From: an uncultured Dehalococcoidia bacterium
Lineage (GTDB): Bacteria; Chloroflexota; Dehalococcoidia; Tepidiformales; Tepidiformaceae
Direction: 5' to 3'
Assembly: GCA_938015525.1 (NCBI GenBank)
Contig: CALLPC010000005.1
Location: 1 to 64,000, forward strand
DNA: 64,000 nucleotides
The notes below the pieces were generated by a model. That model saw only the letters and a list, made by a program, of their open reading frames with translations. It was not told the DNA's origin and searched no databases. Position numbers and translations under genes: made by a program. Positions 1 to 8,062 of this stretch are shown in pieces. Position 1 is the first letter of the stretch, and each line of letters begins with the position of its first letter.

Positions 1-395
1 GGGTACGCCCTCACCGTCGAGCTCGTCACCATCGCCCCGCGCCGCATCGCCGAAACGCGCCGGGACGCCGACCACCGGCAGGGCGTCTTCCTCACCCTTG
101 CCGGGACGATGACCCGGTGGCGTGGACGCTCGAACGGGACCGGCCCCAACCCGAACCGCCCCGCGTCCCGCGCGTCCTGGTGTGGGCCTCCGTCCCCTTC
201 CCCGGACTCCCGGGGCTGCCCTCGGGTGGCGTCACCCGGGACGACCGCAGGCTTCCAACCCTCCGCGACCGGGCAGCCATCGGCGCGCGGGTTCGCCCCA
301 TCGGAAGCCGTGCGCCCTCCCGGGCCGGCGTCAGCCTGGCAGCTCAGCCGGCTCCCGGCCCCGCCTTCGCAGGCACAACCGCCCTACCGGGAACG
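1..395. other. Window edge without an assignable gene
   Basis: No complete gene can be supported here. Frame +1 from base 1 to about 108 has strongly G/C-ending codons and reads like protein (GYALTVELVTIAPRR...), and frame +3 looks more coding-like from about 105 to 300. Neither plus frame stops before running through the tRNA. It could be the 3' end of a frameshifted plus-strand gene, or the antisense of a minus-strand gene leaving the window at the left. I do not call a CDS. Confidence 0.3.
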
Positions 396-421
396 AAAAG
401 GCCCGGCGGATGCGCCGGGCC
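396..421 (-). terminator. Rho-independent terminator after tRNA-Ser
   Basis: A perfect 9-bp stem (GGCCCGGCG / CGCCGGGCC) with a 4-base loop is followed on the minus strand by TTTT. It lies 16 bases past the tRNA 3' end and should end its transcript. Confidence 0.75.
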
Positions 422-436
422 CGTCCAGTCATCTCC

Positions 437-524
437 TGGCGGAGAGGGGGAGATTCGAACTCCCGGTGGGTTGCCCCACACCGCTTTTCGAGAGCGGCAC
501 CATAAACCACTCGGACACCTCTCC
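437..524 (-). tRNA. tRNA-Ser (anticodon CGA)
   Basis: Read on the minus strand, the 88 bases fold as a class II tRNA. The acceptor GGAGAGG pairs with CCTCTCC, the anticodon stem CCGCT/AGCGG carries the loop CTCGAAA (anticodon CGA, decoding UCG), there is a long variable arm typical of serine tRNA, and the T arm contains TTCGAAT. The 3' CCA is encoded. A terminator follows immediately downstream. Confidence 0.97.
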
Positions 525-649
525 ACCCCTGAGTCTACCAGCACCGCCCCGTTTCGAGGTATCCGTCCCTCTCGCACCACCGCGCCGGCTGCGGCCGGCC
601 GCACCCGCTCCGCTTCCCCACCTCCTGGCGGAACGGTTCCTCGCCGTCC

Positions 650-967
650 TCAGTTCAGCCGGAACGTGTCCTCGTCTTCCTCGTCGTCGTCCAGCTCGTT
701 GTCGCTGTACACCCCGGCCGGCGAGCCCCGCCACACCGTCACGATGAAGTCCTCGCGGTACGGGTCGGCCGTCATCACCAGCTGCTCGTCCGTCGCGTCG
801 ATGAGCTGCTGGATGCGGTCTTCGTTCGCGTCTGCCGTGGTGCAGAGCGTCGCGTAGACGTTCGTGCCCTGGTAGTGGAGGTCCACCCGGCCGACGATGC
901 TCCCGTCTTCGAAGATCGTGTACGACTCCGAGTGCGGAGTCCGGCATTCCCGTTCGAACGTGATCAC
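650..967 (-). CDS. Conserved small acidic-tailed protein of unknown function, coupled to proA
   Basis: I do not recognise this 105-residue protein. The ORF track starts it inside proA. I prefer the GTG at 967, which overlaps the proA stop as GTGA, so translation is probably coupled. The product is soluble, with no signal peptide or membrane segment. The body alternates short hydrophobic strands (SYTIFEDGSIVGRVDLHYQG) and the last 20 residues are an Asp/Glu-rich tail (DDDEEDED). Codon use matches its neighbours. It is the last gene of the proA transcript; a role in proline metabolism is only suggested by position. Confidence 0.7.
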   Translation of the reverse strand: MITFERECRTPHSESYTIFEDGSIVGRVDLHYQGTNVYATLCTTADANEDRIQQLIDATDEQLVMTADPYREDFIVTVWRGSPAGVYSDNELDDDEEDEDTFRLN

Positions 968-2235
968 AGCGGTCGCACCTGCCCTCTGCCGATGATGGTC
1001 CACTTATAGCTGGTCAGCTCGCGGAGCCCCATGGGCCCGCGCGCATGCATCTTCTGCGTCGAAATCCCGACCTCCGCGCCGAGCCCGAACTGCGCCCCGT
1101 CCGTGAACTGCGTGCTGGCGTTCACGTACACCGCGGCCGAATCCACCAGGTCGAGGAACTCCAGCGCCCGGCTATAGCTCTCCGTCAGGATCGCATCGCT
1201 GTGGTGGCTGCCGTACCGCTCGATGTGGTCGACCGCTTCCTCCATCGTGTCGACGATGCGAACGCCGACGCGCAGGGCGAGGTGCTCCGTCCGCCAGGTC
1301 GCCTCGGTCGCCTGCTCCAGCGGCGCGCCCGTGTCCTGGAGCAGCCCGTACGCCGATTCGTCGGCGATGAACGTCACCTTCGAGCCCCACCGCGCTGCCA
1401 TCCGCCGCAGGAACGGCTCCGCAATCGCCCGGTGCACCAGCAGGGTATCGACCGCGTTGCAGATGCTGTACCGGCGCGTCTTGGCGTTGTCCACCACCCG
1501 CTCTGCCAGGTCCAGGTCCGCAAATTCATCGACGTACACCTGGACCACCGCATCGCCGTGGGCGATGACGGGCATCGTCGCTTTCCGGCGCACGTAGTCG
1601 ATCAGCTGCGAACCGCCCCGCGGCACGACGACATCGACCAGGTCGTTCATCTCGAGGAGCTCATCGACCAGCGCCCGGTCCGGGTCGCTGAGCACCTGGA
1701 CGGCATCTGCCGGCACGGCCGTCGCTGCGAGGGCCCGCTCGACCAGCTCCCCGAGGGCGGCGTTGCTGTGCCGCGCTTCTTTCCCCCCGCGCAGGATGGC
1801 AGCGTTCCCGCTCTTCAGCGCGAGGGCCGCGATGTCGACCGTCACGTTTGGCCGCGATTCATAGATGCAGGCCACCACCCCCAGCGGCACCCGGCGCCGC
1901 CCGATCCAGAGCCCGTTGGGGAGCGTCCGCGCATCGAACACCTCCCCGACCGGGTCCGGCAGCGCCATGACGGCCCGGGTATCGCGCGCGATGCCGCGCA
2001 GCCGCTCCGGCGTCAGCGTGAGCCGTTCGACGAACGCGTCCTCGAGCCCGGCGTCCTTCGCTGCCGCGAGGTCGCGCGCGTTCGCGTCCAGCACGGCCGC
2101 CTGTTCCTCCTCGAGCAGCGCGGCGATCCGCTCGAGCGCGGCGTTCTTCTCGGCCGTCGAAAGCCGGCCGAGCACCCGCGCAGCCGCTCGTGCCGCCGCG
2201 GCCCGTTCGCGCAAAAACGAAACCGTCGATGTCAT
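964..2235 (-). CDS. proA: Glutamate-5-semialdehyde dehydrogenase (gamma-glutamyl phosphate reductase)
   Basis: This enzyme does the second step of proline synthesis: NADPH-dependent reduction of gamma-glutamyl phosphate to glutamate-5-semialdehyde in the cytoplasm. The 423-residue length is normal for ProA. Recognisable family segments include CIYESRPNVTVDIAALALKS near residue 125, the cysteine-containing SICNAVDTLLVH near 258, and the C-terminal GPMGLRELTSYKW. The start ATG at 2235 sits 7 bases after a TACACT box, suggesting a leaderless mRNA. proB is not next to it, so the kinase partner must be elsewhere. The small gene ending at 650 is coupled to its stop. Confidence 0.97.
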   Translation of the reverse strand: MTSTVSFLRERAAAARAAARVLGRLSTAEKNAALERIAALLEEEQAAVLDANARDLAAAKDAGLEDAFVERLTLTPERLRGIARDTRAVMALPDPVGEVFDARTLPNGLWIGRRRVPLGVVACIYESRPNVTVDIAALALKSGNAAILRGGKEARHSNAALGELVERALAATAVPADAVQVLSDPDRALVDELLEMNDLVDVVVPRGGSQLIDYVRRKATMPVIAHGDAVVQVYVDEFADLDLAERVVDNAKTRRYSICNAVDTLLVHRAIAEPFLRRMAARWGSKVTFIADESAYGLLQDTGAPLEQATEATWRTEHLALRVGVRIVDTMEEAVDHIERYGSHHSDAILTESYSRALEFLDLVDSAAVYVNASTQFTDGAQFGLGAEVGISTQKMHARGPMGLRELTSYKWTIIGRGQVRPL

Positions 2236-2242
2236 GCGCGCA

Positions 2243-2248
2243 AGTGTA
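2243..2248 (-). promoter_or_regulatory. -10 box of proA, leaderless spacing
   Basis: TACACT on the minus strand ends 7 bases before the proA ATG, leaving no room for a Shine-Dalgarno site downstream of the expected start point. Confidence 0.6.
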
Positions 2249-2342
2249 CCAGCCCCGTGCCTGCCAAACTGCCCGCGTTTCTCGCCGCCGGTGCCCCGGT
2301 CGGGGGGCCGGCCGGCCCGTCCCCGCTGATGCGCCGGGGTCG

Positions 2343-2348
2343 TACACT
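2343..2348 (+). promoter_or_regulatory. -10 box of the baeRF gene, leaderless spacing
   Basis: TACACT ends 6 bases before the ATG at 2355. Together with the proA box on the other strand this makes a compact divergent promoter region of about 120 bases. Confidence 0.6.
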
Positions 2349-2354
2349 CCCTCT

Positions 2355-3446
2355 ATGACCAGCGAACCGACCTCTGCCACGACCCACGAACTGCGCGAGA
2401 CCCTCCGCCGCCTCTCCCGCTGGGAAGCCCCGGCCAGCACCGGCATCCTCTCGGTGTACCTTGATTGGCGGCCGCAGGCCACCGGCGAACGCCCGGGCCT
2501 CCGCTCGGGTGAGACGGCCCTCAAGGACCGCCTCCGGGAGATCGAAACCAGCCTCGGCGTCCGCGGCCCTGCCCTGGAATCCTTCCGCGGCGATGCGGAG
2601 CGCGTCCACGCCGCCCTCGCGGAAGTCGACCCGGCGTCCCTCGGCGTCGCCATCTTCTCCTGCTCCGCGGCCGGCCTGTTCGAGCTCGTCCAGGCGCCCG
2701 TCGCCTTCGAGAACCAGGTCGTCTACGACCGCTACGCCCGCCTCTACCAGCTCGCGCGGCTGATCGACGAATTCGAGACGGCCGTCGTCGCCGTGGCCGA
2801 TACCAACACGCTCCGCCTCTTCGTCGTCCGGGGCGAACGGATCCGCGAAGTCCCCGGCAAAGACGAAGACCCGTACGACTACCAGATGCGGTCCACCTCC
2901 GGGATGAACGAGCACCGCTTCCGCCGGCACGTCGAACAGCACCGGCGGGAGTTCGCGGAGGAGGCAGCGAGGCTCATCGAGCAGCTCTGCGAGCGCGAGG
3001 AGGCCACCCGCCTCGTCATCGCCGGCGACGAAACGGCCCTCCACCTCCTCCAGCAGGCCCTCCCCCACCAGCTCACCGCCCGCGTGGCCGAGGGCCGCTT
3101 CCACCTCGATATCCGCACCGGCCTCGAACACGTCCGCCGGACGGTCGAGGAGTTCCTCCTCCAGACGGAGGACGACCAGTCGCAGGAGACGGCCGACATC
3201 CTCGTCGGCGAAATCGAGGAGGGTGACCTCGGCGTGGGCGGGTTCGACCGCACCCGGGCGGCGCTCGAAGCCGGCGCCGCGGACGTCGTCGTCATCGACG
3301 ACGCTTTCGAGCCGGCCGAGGCGCGCGATGAACTCACCCGGCTGGCGGCGCGGACCGGCGCCCGGGTCGAGGTCGTGCGCGACCATGCCGGGCTCCGGGC
3401 CCACGGGGGCGTCGGCGCCATCCTGCGCTACCGGCTCACCTCGTAG
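2355..3446 (+). CDS. Bacterial eRF1-like (baeRF / Vms1-type) protein
   Basis: The 363-residue protein belongs to the bacterial relatives of archaeal/eukaryotic release factor 1. The central part has the eRF1 domain-2-like strand (VVAVADTNTLRLFVVRGERI), and the C-terminus ends with the domain-3 hallmark GGVGAILRY, as in eRF1 and Pelota. I see no GGQ tripeptide, so classical peptide release is unlikely; family members are proposed to act in ribosome rescue or peptidyl-tRNA hydrolysis. The ATG at 2355 is chosen over the longer ORF because it follows a TACACT box and the protein begins cleanly there. It is monocistronic and divergent from proA. Confidence 0.8.
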   Translation: MTSEPTSATTHELRETLRRLSRWEAPASTGILSVYLDWRPQATGERPGLRSGETALKDRLREIETSLGVRGPALESFRGDAERVHAALAEVDPASLGVAIFSCSAAGLFELVQAPVAFENQVVYDRYARLYQLARLIDEFETAVVAVADTNTLRLFVVRGERIREVPGKDEDPYDYQMRSTSGMNEHRFRRHVEQHRREFAEEAARLIEQLCEREEATRLVIAGDETALHLLQQALPHQLTARVAEGRFHLDIRTGLEHVRRTVEEFLLQTEDDQSQETADILVGEIEEGDLGVGGFDRTRAALEAGAADVVVIDDAFEPAEARDELTRLAARTGARVEVVRDHAGLRAHGGVGAILRYRLTS

Positions 3447-3464
3447 GGACGGGGGCGGAGGGCC

Positions 3465-4805
3465 TCAGGCCGCGAACGCGCCCAGGGCCCGGCGCACCTC
3501 GGCGGCGCCGCCGTCGATGAACGGCCGGGCGGCCACCCCGAGCCGCTCGAGGTAGCTCGCCGCCATCGCCGCCCGCTGGCCGCTCGCGCAGGTCACCAGC
3601 ACCGGCCCCTGGACGTCCTTCGCCCACTCGGCGATCGCGTCGAACGGGAGCGCCCGCGCACCGGGCACCGGCTCGTCCCGCAGCTCCTGCGCGAAGCGGA
3701 CGTCGAGGACGGGCGCCCGGCCGAGCCGCAGTGCCTCGGCCACCTCCTCCGCGCTCACCGGTTCCGCCCGGGCCGCCAGGGGGAGTTCCGCGGCGGGCGC
3801 CCACCCGACCACGTGCTCGTAGCCGATCCGGAAGAGGTCGACCGTCACACGCTCGGCCTGGAGCCCGTCGTAGGTGACGAGCGCGACCGGGGCATCGAAC
3901 GGGATCAGCCAGCCCACGTAGGCCAGCATCGAGCCGCTCTCCTCGATCTCGAGCGAGCCGGGCAGGTGCCCTGCGGCGTAGGCCTCCCGCCGCCGGACGT
4001 CCACCACCCAGGTCGACCGGTCGAGCCCGAGGATCTCGCCCTCCGCCAGGCGTCGGGGGCGCGGCGGTTCGCCGTACACCTTCGGCCCGCGCCGGTTGAT
4101 CGGGGCCATGTACTGGTAGTACCCGGGAATCGGCATCTCGACCGCCAGGTGGAGGGCGCGGAACTCCTCGTACGTTTTCGCTGCCAGGGCCGGGTTCCGG
4201 AGCAGCTCCGTCGCCATCGGGCCGCACCGCCCGAGGTCCGTCCCCGTCGCGCTGCAGAAGGAGCCCGCCCCGTGGGTGGGGAGGACGTCGGCGCTGGCCG
4301 GCACCAGCTCCCGGAGCTTCTGGGCCGTCTCCCACTGGAGCCGGGTGAGCGTCTCCGTATGGTCCGGCCCGAGGAGGTCCGTCCGCCCGGCCGCGGCCAT
4401 CAGCAGCGCCCCGCCGGTGAACGCTCCCCGGACCTCGCCCGAGGGCGTCATGCCCAGGTAGGCGACGTGCTCGTACGTATGCCCGGGTGCGGCCGTCACG
4501 AGCAGCGTCGCATCGCCGACCCTCACCGTGTCCCCGTCCTCCACCGGGCGGTGCGGGAACTCGAGCTTCCCGGCCGCCGGCGCGACGACCTCCGCGCCCA
4601 GCGCCGCCAGCTCCCGCCCGCCCGAGACGTAGTCGTTGTGCACGTGGGTTTCGACCACGTACCGGATCTCCGCCCCGTGCTCCCGTGCGGCTTTCACGTA
4701 CGGCCGGATGTCCCGCTGCGGGTCGACCACCGCCGCCTCGCGCCCCGACACGACGAGGTACGACGCATCGCCGAGCGCCTCTGCCACGAACTGGATCGTT
4801 TTCAT
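3465..4805 (-). CDS. CstB-like MBL-fold persulfide dioxygenase fused to two rhodanese domains
   Basis: The N-terminal metallo-beta-lactamase domain (about residues 1-240) has the metal motif THVHND (His54, His56, Asp58) followed by SGG, as in ETHE1-type persulfide dioxygenases. Two rhodanese domains follow (about 255-350 and 360-446). The first has Tyr where the active cysteine should be (LVTYDG); the second keeps it (TCASGQRA). This MBL, dead rhodanese, live rhodanese order matches CstB, which oxidises persulfides and makes thiosulfate. The start at 4805 overlaps the stop of the ArsR-type regulator as ATGA, so the two are co-translated. It likely detoxifies sulfide/persulfide. Confidence 0.88.
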   Translation of the reverse strand: MKTIQFVAEALGDASYLVVSGREAAVVDPQRDIRPYVKAAREHGAEIRYVVETHVHNDYVSGGRELAALGAEVVAPAAGKLEFPHRPVEDGDTVRVGDATLLVTAAPGHTYEHVAYLGMTPSGEVRGAFTGGALLMAAAGRTDLLGPDHTETLTRLQWETAQKLRELVPASADVLPTHGAGSFCSATGTDLGRCGPMATELLRNPALAAKTYEEFRALHLAVEMPIPGYYQYMAPINRRGPKVYGEPPRPRRLAEGEILGLDRSTWVVDVRRREAYAAGHLPGSLEIEESGSMLAYVGWLIPFDAPVALVTYDGLQAERVTVDLFRIGYEHVVGWAPAAELPLAARAEPVSAEEVAEALRLGRAPVLDVRFAQELRDEPVPGARALPFDAIAEWAKDVQGPVLVTCASGQRAAMAASYLERLGVAARPFIDGGAAEVRRALGAFAA

Positions 4806-5146
4806 TGCTGCCCTCCTCGCTGCAGTCCCACGAGTGCTGCCTGCTGCTCGGCCTGCCGCCGGATGCCGGCGCACACCAGGCCGCACAGCTCGGCCACGCC
4901 CGGGTCTGTGACCCGGTAGTAGGCCATCGTCCCTTCTGCACGCCGCCCAACGACCCGCGCCCCGAGGAGCAGCCGGAGATGCTTGCTCACGTTCGCCTGC
5001 GAACACCCCGTCGCCGCCGCGATCTCCCCGACGGACGCCTCCCCCCGCTGCAGCAGGAAACGGAGGATGCGCAGCCGGGAAACGTCCCCCAGGAGGCGGA
5101 ACCGCTCCGCCACGTCATCGAGCAGGGCGTCGGGCAGGTCGTGCAC
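4802..5146 (-). CDS. ArsR/SmtB-family repressor, probable persulfide sensor
   Basis: The 114-residue winged-helix protein has the ArsR fold: LGDVSRLRILRFLLQRG, the recognition helix CSQANVSKHLRLL (about 48-60) and a wing with RRAEGTMAYYRV. Cysteines lie at 48 in or beside the recognition helix and at 88 and 92 in the last helix. The first matches the position of one sensor cysteine in SqrR/BigR-type persulfide sensors; no CXC metal motif is present. It is the first gene of a two-gene operon with the CstB-like enzyme, and an inverted repeat lies 20 bases upstream of its start, so autoregulation is likely. Confidence 0.85.
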   Translation of the reverse strand: MHDLPDALLDDVAERFRLLGDVSRLRILRFLLQRGEASVGEIAAATGCSQANVSKHLRLLLGARVVGRRAEGTMAYYRVTDPGVAELCGLVCAGIRRQAEQQAALVGLQRGGQQ

Positions 5147-5165
5147 GAGGATGACTGTATAACCG

Positions 5166-5187
5166 AATACTCATGAACGCAAGTATT
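5166..5187 (-). promoter_or_regulatory. Operator of the ArsR/CstB-like operon
   Basis: A perfect inverted repeat, AATACT-N10-AGTATT, lies 20 bp upstream of the regulator start in an AT-rich patch. Its ATA-N-TAT form is usual for ArsR-family operators. On the minus strand a TATACA hexamer just downstream could be the -10 box, so bound repressor would block the promoter. Confidence 0.65.
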
Positions 5188-5240
5188 GCAGCCGGGACCC
5201 CGCTCCGCGACGATCGGCCAACCCCACCAGGAGTGCCCAC

Positions 5241-6071
5241 GTGTCCGATCTCCTGCTCGAACGCCGCGACGGCGTCGCGCTCGTCACCCTCAACCGCCCG
5301 GAGACGCTGAATGCGATGGGCGGCGAGCTCGTCCCCCGCCTCGCCGAGGCGCTCGCCGCCGTCGAGGCCGACCCCGGGGTCCGGTGCGTCGCCATCACGG
5401 GCGCCGGCCGCGCCTTCTGCGCCGGCGGCGATATCCGCGGCATGCAGGAGCGGAACGACCGCATGGCTGCGGCCGCCGCGGCCGAGGGCCCCGGCGCCGT
5501 CATCGCCGAGCTCGACCGCCTCGTCGCCGAGCTGCGTGACCGTCACCGGGCCATCACCCTGCGCATCCACACGATGCCGAAACCGGTCGTCGCCCTCGTG
5601 AACGGCCCCGCCGTCGGTGCCGGGTTCAGCATCGCCCTCGCCTGCGACATCCGCCTCGCCTCCGACCGCGCCCGCTTCGGGGCTGCCTTCCGCAACGTCG
5701 GCCTCCCCGGCGATTTTGGCGGCTCCTACTTCCTCCCGCGCCTTTGCGGGGCGGGTGTCGCCCGCGAGCTCTACTTCACTGCCGAGGTCTTCGACGCCGC
5801 CCGGGCCCTCGAGCTCCGGATCGTCAACCGGGTCATCCCCCACGATGAGCTGCTGACCGAAGGGCTGGCCTTCTGCGCACGGCTCGCCCAGGGGCCAACG
5901 GCAGCCTACGCCCGCATGAAGGCGAACCTGCACTTCGCTGAGACGGCCACGCTCGAGCAGCTGCTCGACCACGAGGCGCTCCACATGCGCCTCGCCGGCT
6001 TCTCGTTCGACTCGCGCGAGGCCGTCGCCGCCTTCCTCGAAAAGCGCGAGCCCCGGTTCACGGGCCGGTAA
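5241..6071 (+). CDS. Enoyl-CoA hydratase/isomerase family protein
   Basis: The 276-residue protein has the crotonase fold. The oxyanion-hole segments are visible as AFCAGGDIRGM (about 57-67) and GPAVGAGFSIALACDIRLAS (about 122-141). The position of the usual hydratase Glu pair is not clear; the downstream GDFGGSYFLPRL segment is like 1,2-epoxyphenylacetyl-CoA isomerase or other non-hydratase members, so the exact reaction is open. The start is GTG at 5241, preceded by AGGAG at good spacing. It is followed by an SDR gene 157 bases on, with its own promoter-like TACAGT. Confidence 0.85.
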   Translation: MSDLLLERRDGVALVTLNRPETLNAMGGELVPRLAEALAAVEADPGVRCVAITGAGRAFCAGGDIRGMQERNDRMAAAAAAEGPGAVIAELDRLVAELRDRHRAITLRIHTMPKPVVALVNGPAVGAGFSIALACDIRLASDRARFGAAFRNVGLPGDFGGSYFLPRLCGAGVARELYFTAEVFDAARALELRIVNRVIPHDELLTEGLAFCARLAQGPTAAYARMKANLHFAETATLEQLLDHEALHMRLAGFSFDSREAVAAFLEKREPRFTGR

Positions 6072-6228
6072 TCCCCTCCTCCCCCGCGCTCACCCCCGCG
6101 AAGGCAGCGCCGCACGGCGGGCCCATCCCGCGCGGGGGCAAGCGTTTGCCCGAGCCGCCCCCGGCTTCCGCGCCCTCTGCTACAGTTCCCCCCGCCAGAT
6201 TCTTCGCCGCGCACGAAAGGACACTCCC

Positions 6229-7059
6229 ATGCAGCCCCTCGAAGGGAAGACCGCCATCGTCACCGGCGGCGCCCGCGGGATCGGTGCCGGAATCGCCGCC
6301 GTCCTCGCGCGCCAGGGCGCCCGCGTCGCCATCCTCGACCTCGACGGCGACCAGGCGGCCGTCACCGCCGCCGCCCTCCCCACCCCAGGCCTCGGCCTCG
6401 CCTGCGACGTCATCGTCGAGGACCAGGTCCGCGATGCTGTCCGCCGGGTCGTCGACGCCTTCGGCGGGCTCGACATCCTCGTGAACAACGCCGGGGCCGG
6501 CCGCGGCCCGGTCGACCCTGCCGCCCTCCCCGGGGGCGCCGCCCTCGCCGGCGGAAGCCTGGAGGAGATGCCGTCCGGGGCGTGGGACGAGCAGCTCGCG
6601 CAGAACCTCCGCAGCACCTTCCTCGGCACGAAGGCCGCCCTCCCCTTCCTGAAGGAGCGCGGGGGCGGCGCCATCATCAACATCGCGAGCATCGCCGGCC
6701 TCCAGGCCGCCCCCACGCTCCCGGCCTACGCCGCCGCGAAAGCTGGCGTCATCTCGTTCACCCGCACCTGCGCCCTCGCATACGCGCCCTTCGACATCCG
6801 CGTCAATGCCATCTGCCCCGGCTTCCTCTGGACCCGCGCCTGGGAAGGGCTCGCCGCCGCCATGAAGCGCACCGTCCCCCGCTACGCCGACCTCACGCCG
6901 CGCGAAATCTTCCTCGACGTCGTCAGGGCCGGCGTGCCCCTCGGCCGCGAGCAGACCCCGGAGGACATCGGTGAGCTCGCCGCCTTCCTCGCCAGCCCGG
7001 CCGCCCGCAACATCACCGGCCAGGCGATCAGCGTCGATGGCGGCATCACCCTCCGCTAG
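6229..7059 (+). CDS. Short-chain dehydrogenase/reductase
   Basis: A 276-residue classical SDR. The cofactor motif TGGARGIGAG is at about residues 12-21 and Asp at the end of beta2 (AILDLDG) favours NAD(H). NNAG is present, and the active-site Ser-Tyr-Lys is seen as IASIAGL and YAAAK. The C-terminal DGG signature (SVDGGITL) is intact. An insertion of about 20 residues after NNAG (GRGPVDPAALPGGAALAGGS) is longer than usual. AAGGA lies 9 bases before the ATG. The substrate cannot be told; the neighbouring crotonase-fold gene suggests an acyl-CoA or alcohol intermediate. Confidence 0.88.
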   Translation: MQPLEGKTAIVTGGARGIGAGIAAVLARQGARVAILDLDGDQAAVTAAALPTPGLGLACDVIVEDQVRDAVRRVVDAFGGLDILVNNAGAGRGPVDPAALPGGAALAGGSLEEMPSGAWDEQLAQNLRSTFLGTKAALPFLKERGGGAIINIASIAGLQAAPTLPAYAAAKAGVISFTRTCALAYAPFDIRVNAICPGFLWTRAWEGLAAAMKRTVPRYADLTPREIFLDVVRAGVPLGREQTPEDIGELAAFLASPAARNITGQAISVDGGITLR

Positions 7060-7091
7060 CCCGTGCCGCCGTCCGCGGCCCGGCCGCTGCC

Positions 7092-7838
7092 CTACCGCTC
7101 CGCTACGACGTTCGGAACGAACGCCCGGCGCGGGAGCCCGCCGCCCGTCACCGGCTGCACGGGAACGGACGGGGTCGCCGTCGGCAGCATCGTCGGGGTC
7201 GCCGGCGGAGGCGGCGCGGGCGTGGCCGTCCCGCCCGGCTGGCTCGTCGGCGTCGCGGTCCGCGTCGGCGAGGGGGTCGGGGTCGCCGTCGGCGGAGCCG
7301 TCCCGTCCCACGGCTGGCCCGAGTCGTCCACCGTGCCGAAGTTGAGCGTCCAGAACGAGCCCGCCTTCCCGATGCCGATGACCGCGTAGAGCGGGTTCAG
7401 GATGTTGGCGTTGTGCCCGGGCGATTGTTTCCAGGCCGCGAGCACGCTGGAAGGCGAACCGTACCCCCACGCCAGGTTCTCTCCCGCGCCGCCCGGGTAG
7501 CCGCAGTCGGCCGCGCGCTGGTTCGGCATCCGGCCGAGGCTGTCCTGGTGCGGCGGGCTGGTGATGAACCCGCCCATCCGCTGGCCGTCCTCCGACATCC
7601 AGGCCGCCGCCCGCGAGAGGTTCGGCGACGGCTTCAGCGGCGCCACCCCCTGCTGAGCCCGGTACTCGTTGATGAGCCGCAGCAGCTCCTGCTCGGCCGC
7701 ATCCAGCGCCTGCGTCGAAGTCGAGCAGTTCGTCAGCGCGAGCGCCGGGGCCGAACCGCCGCCGAGGTTCGCGATGAAGACTGCCCCGGCGAGCAGCAGC
7801 GGCCCGGCCGCCGCGAACATGAATCGTCGCATCCTCAC
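7092..7838 (-). CDS. Secreted CAP (SCP/PR1-like) domain protein with Thr-Pro tail
   Basis: The 248-residue protein has a signal peptide (MRMRRFMF followed by a hydrophobic Ala/Leu stretch to about 33). The CAP domain spans about 45-170 and has the usual elements: LLRLINEYRAQQGVAPL, SRAAAWMSEDG, GENLAWG and WKQSPGHNANIL, with the conserved histidine in GHNANIL. The last 70 residues are low-complexity Pro/Thr (TPTPSPTRTATPTS), probably an extracellular linker. Two TTTACCG direct repeats lie about 100 bases upstream. Export is predicted; the molecular role of CAP domains in bacteria is not settled. Confidence 0.88.
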   Translation of the reverse strand: MRMRRFMFAAAGPLLLAGAVFIANLGGGSAPALALTNCSTSTQALDAAEQELLRLINEYRAQQGVAPLKPSPNLSRAAAWMSEDGQRMGGFITSPPHQDSLGRMPNQRAADCGYPGGAGENLAWGYGSPSSVLAAWKQSPGHNANILNPLYAVIGIGKAGSFWTLNFGTVDDSGQPWDGTAPPTATPTPSPTRTATPTSQPGGTATPAPPPPATPTMLPTATPSVPVQPVTGGGLPRRAFVPNVVAER

Positions 7839-7936
7839 CCCCGGCCGGCGGGGACGCCGGCGTCATCGCGGAGTCGTCTCCACCCTAGCGCCGGCCCGGG
7901 AAACGAGGAACTCCCCGTGCGCCGCCCTTCGTACGC

Positions 7937-7954
7937 TTTACCGACAATTTACCG
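7937..7954 (-). promoter_or_regulatory. TTTACCG direct repeat upstream of the CAP gene
   Basis: TTTACCG-N4-TTTACCG (11-bp period, one helical turn) sits about 100 bases before the CAP protein start. Such AT-containing heptamers are rare in this sequence and similar CGGTAA motifs occur in front of other genes (18966, 29266, 29566, 30993). A regulator site is possible; the hexamers could also be parts of promoters. Confidence 0.35.
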
Positions 7955-8062
7955 CCGTTCGAACCGCCCCGCCCCGCCGCATCGGCACCCTCCGCTGTTC
8001 GCACTCCTGCGAATAACCGCCTCCACTATTCTCAGTAGCGGCCGTTTCTGCAAATACCGCCG

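Noticed and set aside
6058-7866. 602-codon minus-strand ORF opposite the SDR and overlapping the CAP gene
   Set aside because: Low-complexity Gly/Ala/Asp shadow of better supported genes on both sides.
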